From: Cenococcum geophilum 1.58
Taxonomy: Eukaryota; Ascomycota; Dothideomycetes; Gloniales; Gloniaceae
Assembly: GCA_001692895.1 (NCBI GenBank)
Contig: KV748211.1
Coordinates: 496,001-560,000 of the forward strand
Direction: 5' to 3'
Length of the DNA: 64,000 nt
Shown: one piece after another, positions 51,178 through 60,992 of the stretch
Position numbering within the stretch: position 1 is the first letter of the stretch
How the letters are laid out: each line of letters starts with the position of its first letter
The notes under the pieces: generated by a model
Databases searched by the model: none
Seen by the model: the letters and a program-made list of their open reading frames with translations, nothing else
Told to the model about the DNA's origin: nothing
Translations under genes and position numbers: made by a program

Positions 51178-54129
51178 CCATCTCCCTCCTCTTAATCTTT
51201 GTCCTTAAAGATTCTAAATATCTTTAAGTTATTTACTAGAGGTATAATATCCGTCTAATTAATTTGGTTAATATTATTGCTTATTATACCTAAAGCAATT
51301 TCTTCTTCTTTAACTGCTTGTCGTACTCGCACTATTACTGCGATATTATCTTTTAGTGAGATTATACCATCTCTATATTCTCGCTGTTTGAAAGAGGGGT
51401 TGGTCTGTGTTGCGTTAGCGAACCCATCTTTGTGATAACTATCCTCTTGCTTAGAGTGCACTAAAGTGAATATTTATTTGTCCTATAACGTTTGCTCTGT
51501 CTCTAATGCTAAATATACGTAACCTATTACTTTTAATAGTTGTCTAGTTCTCTAATTAATTTATTTTAGGGTCTTATATTTAATCTACTGCTATACGGCT
51601 TAATAATAAACTGTCTGTTACTCTTACTAAATTGCGTTGTTCTTAGGACGCTAAATGGGAGGTAGCCGATGCTTAGCAACGGGCCCTTAAGTCTCGTCTA
51701 GCGGCGTCCGCTTAACTAATCCGTCTTAAGAAGGTGTATAAAAAGGTTTGTTTTAAGGAGTGGAAACTTATAAAATAAGGTTTATAGGAACTTGGCGATA
51801 AAAGAATGGATTCTCTTCTAATAGAGAAGGAAATAGATCTAAGTACTTCGGCAACTGCTCTTCTTAGGTCCCCCTTAGGTAACTTATTTTTTAGCGATCC
51901 TTTTTTATTAATACTGCCTAACCTAATCTCTTCTAATACTCCTATACCTTTTTTATAGCGTTCTTTAAATTTTCTAGTGGCTCCTAGGTAGTCTTAGTAT
52001 AGCCTATCTACTTTACCTTATACTATATTTCGTCCTTAATGTCCTTATAGTTAACAATCTTTAAAACTTACTATTTGTCTTCTTCCTACCCTCTATATAT
52101 GTCTGCTTTATAGGCTAATAGCCTAATATTCCTATATGCTGGCTCTAGCATTATAATGTGCTGTATAGGGTAGATCTTTATTTTAGCTAGTAGGTTTAAC
52201 TTAAACGTGACCAGTAAAATCTTTTACGTAATTTTAAAAGGTCCTAGTCTAACGTAGTCCAATTTCTTACTTAGTTGTTAACTCTTAAAATTTTTGTATA
52301 GTAGCTATACTTTATCTCCCTCCTTAAGATCTGGTCCCTTAGATCTCTTAGTATTATAGTACCTTTTTATTTTTTTTTGTACTTTCTTTACTAATTCTAT
52401 AAGGTCTATATAAAGATTTATTAATATCTTTATTTTTTCTTTAGCTATACTACTTGTTTTCTTCGCTTATTATAGTAATAATAATATTCTTAACTTATAT
52501 CCGTAATTTACCTTAAATAGTAATATGCCTATTCCTTTTTAAGGTGTTATATTATACGTAAACTGTATAACTGGTAATAGTAATACCTAATTATTCTATA
52601 TATGATTAATATAATGCCTTAGATACTATTCTAGTGTTTAATTTAATCTTTCCGTCTAACTGTCTGTCTGCGGATAGTATATAGTGGAAGTTGCTACTTA
52701 AACTCCTTACTTTGCTAAGAATACCTTTTAGAATGCTACTACAAATCTTAGATCTCTATCCGATATAATCTTGCTTAATACTCTATGTCTTATAAATACT
52801 TCTTTAATATAGATTCTAGCGACATCTTTTACTAATATCTCTTCTGTATAGGCTATAAAGTATCCCTACTTTGTAAGCTTATCTACTATTACTAAGATCG
52901 CGTTGTGATCTTATCCGGTAATAGGGTCTCTTAATTTTAGTAACTTAACGATAAAGTCCTATAATATGACCTCCTATAGTCTCTTTAGTATTTTAATAGG
53001 TTATAGCCCTCTATATGGCTTATGCCTTATTAGTTTATTTCTTTAGTAATTTAGACACTCCTTTATAACCTTCCTGGCTATCCTCTAGATTCTATTAATA
53101 ATGTACTCCTTTTAGAGTCTTAATACTAAGCCCGTAGCTCCGTTGTGTCCTTAAGTTAATCCCTTATAGAATTCTTCTATAAATTGCTCTGCTATGCTTC
53201 TTAGGATGTACTTTACTTCTTAATTTTTATATATATCCGTTTATAGATCTTCTAGCTATACTTCTAGAATCCTTTATTCCTAAAAGTTCTCTAGTGACTT
53301 ATAAACCTTATTTAACTTATTATCTTCCTAAGTTGCTATGATTTTTGGATAATTATACCTAATTAATCCGTTTATATCTTTTCGTAGTAAAGCCCCTAAT
53401 GGCTTTTCATCGTTCTATAGTTTAGCTTTGCGGCTTAGAGCATCTACCTATATATTATCTATACCCTTAGTATACTAAATCTTAAAATAGTATTCTGTAA
53501 GCATCTCTGCCTATCTAACCTGTCTTTAGTTAAGTTCCTTTATTATTAGGAATCCTATTAGGTTCTTATAATCCGTCTTAACTATAAATGGTTTCTCTGT
53601 GCCTTATAAAAATACTCTCTATTTCTTTAGTGCTATAACTATACCTAATAACTCCTTATTATAGATGTTATAGTTTAACTTTAGTGGTGTTATCCTTTAA
53701 CTATAGTATGCCACTAGGTGCTATCTATTTTAATACCTTTATATAAAGTATACCCCTAGTATATAATCTAATGCATCCGTTTCTACAACCGTTTCTAGTC
53801 CTAGTTAATAAATTTTAAAAACTGGCTCCTAGGTAAACAACTCTTTAATTTTCTTAAAGAGTTTTTGCTATTCCTCTCCCTATACCCATAGTTCTTCTTT
53901 CTTTATTAATCGCGTAAGTGGCTTAATATCCTTTAACTACTGCGCTATAAACCTCCTATAGTAATTGCAAAACCTTAAAAACGATCTTAACTGCGTAACG
54001 TTCTCTAGTTCTTACTAATTCACTATAGCCTTAATCTTTTTTAGATCTATACTAAGTTGGCCTAGTTTAATAATAAATCTAATAAAATCGGTCTTCCTAG
54101 TAAAGAACTCGCATTTCTTAATTGCTACT

Positions 54130-54368
54130 GTGGGAGGGTACGACCACTCTCAGATAGGAAAGTCACAGTGCTGTCTGTCTGTCGGTCGGTCGGTCGGTCG
54201 GTCGGTCGGTCGTCAGTCGTAATCAATCAGTAGGAAAGCAGTCAGTAAGAAGAAAGGAAAGAATGTATTTTCGGTAGGTTCTGATGTGTAAGAAGGAGGG
54301 AAGCCGAAGGCTTGATATATACAGGAAAATGCCAAGGTACTAGGCGTAAGCCATTTTACCCCACCACA
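54130..54368 (-). repeat. Solo LTR of the gag-bearing fossil family
   Basis: 239 bp between CTACT repeats (54,125-54,129 and 54,369-54,373). Gypsy-2a has the empty site TACTACTAATATC at 24,286-24,298. It contains the CGGT microsatellite and matches the LTR at 21,287-21,527. It is little affected by RIP, so it is one of the last insertions in the nest. Confidence 0.85.
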
Positions 54369-57300
54369 CTACTAATATCTATTCTTCTTATAGTCTCCTT
54401 AAGACCTATTTAATATATTCCCCGTGTTCTTCCTTAGTTATTAAGTAGATAATAATATTATTAAAATATACTATAATAAATTCATCTAAGTATTCTCTTA
54501 ATACATTATTAATACGCTTCTAAAACATTGCTAGTGCGTTTATAAGCCTAAATTATATAACTAATAGTTCGTATAGTCCTTCCTTTGACCTAAAAGCTAC
54601 CTTTTATTTATTGCCTTCCTTAATTCTAATCTAATGGTACGTCTATCTTAGATCTATCTTTATAAAAATTTACGCGTTACCTATCCTATCTTAGATTTCG
54701 CTAATTAAGGGTAAAGGATACCTATCCTTTCTAGTAATGCTGTTTAACTATCTATAGTCGATATATAGCCTTAGTTTGCTATTCTTCTTTAGTATAAACA
54801 GTACTAGATAACCTGCTAATAACTGCGATGGTCTAATATATCCCTTTTATAGGTTTTCTTAGACAAACTCTTTTAATACTCTACCTTCTTCTTTAGTAAG
54901 CTTATAGATTAAAAAGAACTTTAGACTTATTCCTAGTTCTAACTCTATCTTATAGTCCTATACTATATAATTTAATAGCTTTTTACTTTCCGGTAACCAT
55001 AGTTTCTTACTATATTTGTAGTATCTCTTTAATATATAACTTAAGCCTTGCTTAGTTTCTTTATATATCGCTCTAACTTAGTACTATACTAACTTGGCTT
55101 ATTGTTATACCTTATAGCGTCAAGTATCTCTAATATTAACCTAGCCTGTAATCCAATTAATCCTTAGATTGTATTCCTATAACTAAAGTATACCTAATAC
55201 TGCCTCATCCCTTTCTAATAGTAGGATATCGAAAGACATCTTAATTTATCTCCCTTTAATAGTTAGCTAAATAGGTCCTATTTCAAGATTAATAATCCCT
55301 CCTCTATAGGCTATTGGATCTCCTAAAATTATTACTAATAGGTAAGGTTCCTCCTTTTGCCTATAAGGTAATCCCATTCTCTTAACTGCTGTTAGCGAGA
55401 TATAGTTCCTTATTGCTCTACTATCTATTAATGCCTTAAACTATTAATCTTGCTATTTAACTTATAAATTTAGGTATTATCCTTAAATTCCTTTAAGGGT
55501 CTAAGGCTCTACTACTAGCTCCCTCTAGTCTTGTAGGCCTTTACTTTTCCTAACTATTAGCTACTTAATCCTTGTGCACTTGGCTTACTCTTTAGCCAAT
55601 ACCTAGTTTGCTTTTTGTCTTTAATATACTATAGATATATATTCTCTAGGTATTCCCACTACTATTATTCGTCTAAGCATTCTTCCGTAAGGAATCTTTC
55701 TAGTTAAAGTATTAAGTTGCCTAACTCCTAAACTTCCGCTAGATGCTAGCTATGCATATACTTAGCATTCCTATATTATTGCTTATCTATTATCCAATAT
55801 ATCCTTATAGGGTATTTCTAATTTTTTTCCTTTAGATTCTTATACATCTTATATATATCGTCCATATATGCAATCCATAATAGCGTATAGTATGCTAGGT
55901 GCTTTAGGTCAACTCTTAGCTCGTCTTTATCCTTAAGTTTAAACCTTTACTATGCTGATCTAAACGTTGCGACCTCGTTTGTAGGTACTAAGATGCGCTT
56001 CTTACTTCTCTAGTCCTCTAATCGTTTCTCTAGATCCTTTAATATTATGATTAAGGCTCCTTTAATGTGACTTATAGCCTTCTCTATAATTAGGTAGTCT
56101 TAGATAACTTTTTTATCTAACTATATATAGAAATCTTCCTACTCATCATTGTGTTGTTGTCTATACTACTTTTAGTATAGCTACTAGAGTGTATACGGCT
56201 TGTCTGTAAGGAAGTATCTTCTTATTACTATGTTGTAACAGCCCTTAGTATGTCGTTCTTTGAACCTAGTAGGAATTCCTAAATCCTCTTTATTTTCCAG
56301 TTCGGTAAGCTACTTAGCTCTTAGTATGCCTGCCCTAGGCCTATTAGTAATTCTTTATATTAGCGCTCTGTCCTTTATATGTCCCAATATGCTAGATCTC
56401 TTATCTAGTTTCTATTCTTACTATGCGATAATTCTTTGCCTAAATTTCTCTATAGTTTCCTTTAGTTTATATCTTACGTTTAGATTCTTAAAATCTTTTT
56501 ACTTCTTAATCTTGGTATTAACTTTTCAATCTTTAGTCTAAACACTGTATTCTACTAGTAAGTCCTTTAGGTCCATATATCTGTCTTTTAGTCTAGTTAC
56601 TGTTTATATCGCAGATTCTCTAATTTATAAAGAAGCCCTTTACCTCTTATCTGTGGGTGTTCTGATTTGTACCCTAAATTCTTAACCCCTTAGATTCTTT
56701 AATCCTAAGCTTACTTTTAACTTAAGCTTAGCTCTAGCCTTAGTCTAACTAGGCTTACTTAGTGTTCTTATCTCGTCTTAAGAGTCTTAAATCTTACTTA
56801 TCTTGTCTTAAGAGTCTTATACCTATGGGAAACTTCGTCCCAAGCTTATTCGTATATCTTTAAACTAAGCTACTGCTCTGCTTTATTGGTTTTCGTCTAT
56901 TATAGGTCTTTAAGCTTGCCTTATCTCGTCTTAAGAATCTTGGTCGTCTTTTATCTTATCTTAAGAATCTTAAGCCTTTGGCCTTTTGCCTTTATTAAGT
57001 GCCGAAGTAGTTTGCTGTCCTACTTCTCTTATATCTTATAAAGCGATAGACATTGTGTCTAGTGGGGTTTTGATCCCTACTAATATTCCCTATTCTATAG
57101 TAGAATTATCCTCTACCTCTAGTGTAACATCTTTAATGGCTACGTGTTCCTAATAAACCGCTCTTATTACCTTATTGTTACGAAATATTTCGCCTATATT
57201 AAAATTATTGTCCTTAATATCCGATCTATAAACTGGTTCATTGGTTCCCCTATATCCTGTAGGTGCTAGCTCCTATAGCTAGTAGCTTGCGCCGTACTTA

Positions 57301-58550
57301 GCGTCTTTATAAATTTGGTATATATTGTTATAACAAAACGCAAAACTTTTAATTAAACACTCTTTTGTTCCTTGTAGTATATTATTATCCCTCTATACGT
57401 ATATATTGTCTGCTGTTAGTCTAGTTCCCTTTATTATATAGTATCTCTAACTATCTTTATAATCCCTTACGAAGTGACCTTGTTTTCTGTAATTTATATA
57501 AGCTCCCTCTCTAAACTATTACTTTTGCTATAGAGTCTGCCTAAACGTCTTCTACTGCTGAGATCCCTGGTTTGGCCTCTACTCCTTAGACCTTTAATTA
57601 CTTAATCCTTATCCTCTAGGTTTCTACGGTTTTTTGCTCCATCTCTTATAGGCTTTTTTAGTACTACTTAGGTCTATTAGCTCTGCGCCATACTATAATT
57701 TTTAATTTAGCTTTGGTTGTTATATACTCTGCGCCTTATATAATTATAGAACTCTATTTTAACCTCTCTTAGCCTATTCCCTTTAGTAGATCTAATTGTT
57801 AATCTTAATCGCTTAATCTATTAGTTCCCTTAGGGTGTCCGTATCTTTTATTAGAATAATTACGTCCTAGACTTTAGCCTTAAGTCCCTATTTATACTAT
57901 ACTATAAGCGCCCTATTATTCTACTTTACTTATATTGCTAATATTTAGAACTATATTATATACTTAATTGCTAAGGTTCGTTACGTAATATCTTAGAGTT
58001 TTCTTTTTATTATAGTTACTGCCTCTAGGTCTCTAAATATTTGTATAAGTCGCTCTATAAATCCGTTCTAGCTTAAGAACATAAACTGTACCTCTTAGTT
58101 TATAGTTATCATTTTATTTACCTGGATTTCTATAAGGTAAGGCTTAAACTATTTAAGTACTTTCCCTATTAAGAACAATCCTGCGTACGCTATTTAATCC
58201 ATAGGTATTGCTAGCTTAGCTCCTTCTTACGCTACCTTAAAGTATATTTACGTAAGGAATCCTTTAAGCTTTAATCTCTTTCCTAAGTATCTTTTAATCA
58301 ATAGTAACTTAACCTTTGCTGCGCCTATCCTGTTAATCCTATTTTCCAACGTTATATTATTTTCTGTTAGCTAGTCAACTATCTCTTATAGCTGTCCAAC
58401 CGTTACAGGTTGCTATAAGTTAGTATCTGCTATACTAGTATCGTTACCTAACCTTAAAGTAGTTGCCGCCGTTAATAGCGTTATGGTGGCTGCTTTTAGT
58501 GGTATATTATCCAACTTATTGTATTTAATACTGTAACTAGGTAGTAATTG

Positions 58551-58977
58551 TGTAACGGAACCTTGTAGTAAGAACTACGGTAGGTCCTGTTATTGGGCTA
58601 AGTATATAGGAAATGCAAGTATAAAAGTTAACAACGTAATAATAACTGGTGGAGTGGTTGCCTAATAGATTAACTCTAATTGTATTCTAAGAATTACTAT
58701 AAGGAAGGAACTATCTAGGTAGGGACTAAGGGTCCTTAAATATACAACCGTACTCCTAAGAAATCCTTCTTATACGTGATATATGTATACTCTATCTGCT
58801 CTATTATAGATTATATAGATCCTATAGATTATACAGATTACCCTACGTGACCTTGGTTACCATTCCTCGTTATATAGCTCTATCGGCTCCATCTTAGACT
58901 ATGCCTAAATTAACCAACTAGCTTCTTCCGACTCTTCCCTAAATAGTCGTAATATTGTACTTAAAGCGTCCGTAACA
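58551..58977 (-). repeat. Gypsy-2b 5' LTR
   Basis: 427 bp, TGTAACGGAACC...GTCCGTAACA, followed by the target duplication TAGAC. Confidence 0.9.
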
Positions 58978-58982
58978 TAGAC

Positions 58983-59219
58983 CCTTAGAGAGGAATCTAG
59001 CTCAAGGCTCTGTAATTGGCTACATTAGCTAGCGCAAGCGCTAGCGCCGCAGGCGGCGTGCTACCTACTACTGATTGGCCTATAAGTACCTATAAGTTGC
59101 AAGGGTGCTAAATATAGGCCCCTGTGGCGCAGCGCCAGCCGCTAATTAGCTCATAAGTATATATAAGTTCGTAGGCCCGGGCCGAATTCCTCTCCGAGGG
59201 TCTAAGTTAACTGAGATAA
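58983..59219. other. Right end of element H
   Basis: This resumes H after Gypsy-2b. It holds a hairpin-like GCTAGCGCAAGCGCTAGC, two copies of the H motif and the right TIR. It is GC-richer than the rest of H. The ends of this piece (GACCCTTAGAGAGGAAT and the complement of ATTCCTCTCCGAGGGTC) are themselves inverted, so a small MITE could be embedded here. Confidence 0.55.
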
Positions 59220-59227
59220 CCGTACGC

Positions 59228-59540
59228 AGAGCTTCGCGTAGAGCCTTGTGTAGAGCCTCTATACGTAGAGCTTCGTGCAGAGCTTTGTGCAGAGCTCCGT
59301 GCAGAGCTTCGTGCAGAGCCTTGTGCAGAGCTTCGTGCAGAGCCTCCGTACGCAGAGCTTCGCGCAGAGCCTCTGTACGTAGAGCTTTGTGTAGAGCTTC
59401 GTGTAGAGCTTCGTGTAGAGCTTCGTGTAGACCTCCGTGTAGACCTTCGTGTAGAGCTTCGTGTAGACCTTCGTGTAGACCTTCGTGTAGAGCCTTGTGC
59501 AGAGCCTTGTGTAGAGCCTTATGTAGAGCCTCTAAGTAAT
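59228..59540. repeat. 12-bp satellite in D2, right piece
   Basis: Units of CGTGTAGAGCTT / CGTGCAGAGCTT, the complement of GAAGCTCTGCAC, about 25 copies. It joins to the left piece at 40,715-40,803 once element H is removed. A 97-codon open frame (Cys-Arg-Ala-Ser repeats) is an artefact. Confidence 0.88.
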
Positions 59541-59599
59541 AAGACTATATAAGATTATATAAGATTGCGTAATTAGTATATAACTTTACCTTAATTGCA

Positions 59600-59865
59600 T
59601 ATCAAGAAATATGCAGTTAGCTTTTAAAGTTGTTAAATAGGTTAACTGCGTATTAAGGAATATAAGTAGGTTAACTGCGTGTTATTTAACTTTTAAATAT
59701 ATTAAGTTAGTCAATTGCGTATTAAGTTAGTTAAATTATATGTTAAGTTGGTCAATTGCGTATTAAGTTAGTTAAATTGCGTATTAAGTTGGTCAATTGC
59801 GTGTTAAGTTAGTTAATTACGTGTCAAGTTAGTCAAATTGCATGTTAATTACGCGAAACGCGCTA
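59600..59865. repeat. ~20-bp minisatellite near the right end of D2
   Basis: Units such as TTAAGTTGGTCAATTGCGTA and TTAAGTTAGTTAAATTGCGT, about ten, with irregular units before 59,690. Confidence 0.75.
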
Positions 59866-59909
59866 TACAAAGTCTACTTAAATCTCATCCTGCCAATATT
59901 TTCCCGATA

Positions 59910-60160
59910 TAGGGACTATAGTCCTTTAAAATATATAATACCGCGCCTAATAAATATACTAAGTATATTAGTACGTTAGTATATTGGTACGTCCTACGTT
60001 CCTCTATTCCCACGTTCCTATATTCCGAACTTATAACGCAACTAACCACGTAACTCAGTCTTATAGCTTAACTAGCCCTAGCACCTCCCATACTTCCACC
60101 ACTAGTCTATTTATATCTCTCCTTAATAGTGCTACTGCTGCTAATATAAGGTCCGTAACA
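59910..60160 (-). repeat. Gypsy-2a 5' LTR, second piece
   Basis: TAGGGACTATAGTCCTTTAA followed by ATATATAATACCG matches the Gypsy-2b LTR from its TAGGGACTAAG. The piece ends GGTCCGTAACA at 60,160 like the other LTRs. With 39,472-39,636 the sum is about 416 bp against 427. The middle is divergent and aligns poorly by eye. Confidence 0.6.
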
Positions 60161-60368
60161 ACTACCTCTCTACTTTATTATAACCTCTACTATTCCGGAT
60201 AAGGCCGCTTAAAGAGGTATGTAAGTCTTTCTATATAAAGAAACGCATTAAGTATTATAAATATTAGTTAGTAATATAAAATTAAAAAGAGCCTTATTAT
60301 AACCTTACTAAGAGAACACCTAATTACAGAGCTGAAGAAAATAAGTCAAAGGCGTCGCGGTCGCATTA
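60161..60368. other. Gene-free flank right of the nest
   Basis: TA-rich transition from repeat DNA to the gene region. No gene or regulatory site that I can support. Confidence 0.4.
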
Positions 60369-60597
60369 ACGTGGTTAACGGGGTTTTGACCGCTCCCTGA
60401 GTTATGACCGTTTTGAACATCAAAACTTTACCTAGGTTATATCTATCACGCCTAGGTAAGCCTTATCACGACACACCGCCTTTTAAATGTATGTGTTACT
60501 TTAATTTTGGCAGAACAACAAAACTTTACTTAAAACAGCAGGCGGTACGCTAGCGCGGTCATAACCCAGGGAGCGGTCAAAACCCCGTTAACCACGT
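60369..60597. mobile_element. 229-bp MITE with TA target duplication
   Basis: Perfectly paired ends start ACGTGGTTAACGGGGTTTTG and continue through GACCGCTCCCTG to about 42 bp, with one mismatch (GAGTTATG against GGGTTATG). TA flanks both ends (60,367-60,368 and 60,598-60,599). The interior is AT-rich without coding potential. Size, TIRs and TA duplication fit a Tc1/mariner-derived MITE. Confidence 0.88.
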
Positions 60598-60992
60598 TAC
60601 GAGTTAAGGTTGTTCGAATATTTCCATTTGATATGGGCGATCGATCTACATACGGCTAGTAGAAGGCTTGATCGACACGCACTTACATCGAGATGTGACA
60701 AGGTGGTCTACGTATCCACGTAATCGCGCAAGGCTGAATGGGGAGCAGGGAACTGTCTGGGGCTCGACCACCGGTCTATGCGGCTGTGATGCCGAATAGC
60801 TGCATTTGGTGGAACGAATAAAAAACCGCCACATCACCCTCGCCAAGAAGCCTCTCAATGGCTCGCCGTGGCTTCTAGGAGATTTACTACCACAAATTCG
60901 CATAATCTCCAAGGTGAGTCGTCTTCCCTCTTTATTGCGAGTATCTATCGGCGAGGAATACTGCGCGACTGTAGTCACGTGCTGTCACCAGT
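60598..60992 (+). promoter_or_regulatory. Upstream region of the hydrolase-domain gene
   Basis: GC-balanced DNA between the MITE and the start codon. It should hold promoter and leader, but no clear TATA box is seen. Short open frames on both strands (for example 60,646-60,978 on the minus strand and 60,806-61,000 on the plus strand) have no recognisable features. Confidence 0.4.

Larger units (their letters stand above)
50751..58977 (-). mobile_element. Gypsy-2b: Ty3/Gypsy fossil with both LTRs
   Basis: The 427-bp LTRs (TGTAACGGAACC...GTCCGTAACA) lie at 50,751-51,177 and 58,551-58,977. The target duplication TAGAC is at 50,746-50,750 and 58,978-58,982. A purine tract (complement of CCATCTCCCTCCTCT) adjoins the low-coordinate LTR, so coding is minus. 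The pol region spans about 56,300-51,300, with a YFNNIIIYL-like reverse transcriptase site near 54,430-54,460; gag/leader is about 58,500-56,500. Short open pieces remain near 51,255-51,461. It is broken many times. LTR differences are mainly transitions, consistent with RIP. It looks structurally whole apart from the solo LTR inserted at 54,130. Confidence 0.8.
40804..59219. mobile_element. Element H: ~10.2-kb TIR element with RecQ-like helicase, split by Gypsy-2b
   Basis: The left end is TTATCTTAGTTAACTTA and the complement of the right end is TTATCTCAGTTAACTTA. The sequence inside each end stays weakly similar (AGGAATT in both). The 8-bp CCGTACGC flanks both sides (40,796-40,803 and 59,220-59,227), inside the 12-bp satellite, whose unit normally reads CCGTACGCAGAG. 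Without Gypsy-2b the element is about 10.2 kb. It holds a plus-strand helicase region, further plus-strand remains to about 46.2 kb, a minus-strand frame at 47.7-50.6 kb, and at least 14 copies of a ~26-bp motif. No known transposase was identified. The 8-bp duplication would fit hAT- or KDZ-like transposons, but the family is open. Confidence 0.7.
39637..59909. mobile_element. Element D2: satellite-carrying TIR element, split by element H
   Basis: The ends are TATTGGTAAAATATAG at 39,637 and the complement of TATCGGGAAAATATTG at 59,909. TA is duplicated at 39,635-39,636 and 59,910-59,911 within the Gypsy-2a LTR. Without element H the length is about 1.85 kb. From right to left it holds a ~20-bp minisatellite, the 12-bp satellite (interrupted by H), a 20-bp minisatellite, and a CTACCTATCTGC array. 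That is the order of D1 in reverse, so D1 and D2 are one family despite terminal divergence. No gene is visible. Positions 39,745-39,830 contain short CCTACGCG/CCTATACG repeats. Confidence 0.65.
21528..60160 (-). mobile_element. Gypsy-2a: base element of the nest, left-truncated Ty3/Gypsy fossil
   Basis: It aligns along its length with Gypsy-2b (50,751-58,977), in the same minus orientation. The own segments are about 21,528-22,351, 23,980-24,740, 24,895-26,361, 34,931-35,107, 37,513-39,636 and 59,910-60,160. A reverse transcriptase region with a YLNDIIIY-like site lies near 24,380-24,410. The 5' LTR runs 39,472-39,636 and resumes at 59,910 with TAGGGACTATAG, ending GTCCGTAACA at 60,160 exactly as Gypsy-2b's LTR does. 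The part corresponding to 50,751-53,000 of Gypsy-2b is missing on the left. It is heavily RIP-degraded with very many breaks and is among the oldest elements here. Ambiguous bases occur at 24,523-24,560 and 38,144-38,190. Confidence 0.7.

Noticed and set aside
58983-59204. Independent MITE with GACCCTTAGAGAGGAAT ends
   Set aside because: The same stretch is better explained as the right end of element H, whose TIR and 8-bp duplication lie just beyond; a nested MITE cannot be excluded.
59984-60202. 72-codon plus-strand frame
   Set aside because: It lies mostly within the second piece of the Gypsy-2a LTR; Ser/Thr-rich, no domain.
60646-60978. 110-codon minus-strand open frame upstream of the hydrolase gene
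   Set aside because: No recognisable motif, it overlaps the likely promoter and leader, and composition alone explains an open frame in GC-balanced DNA.
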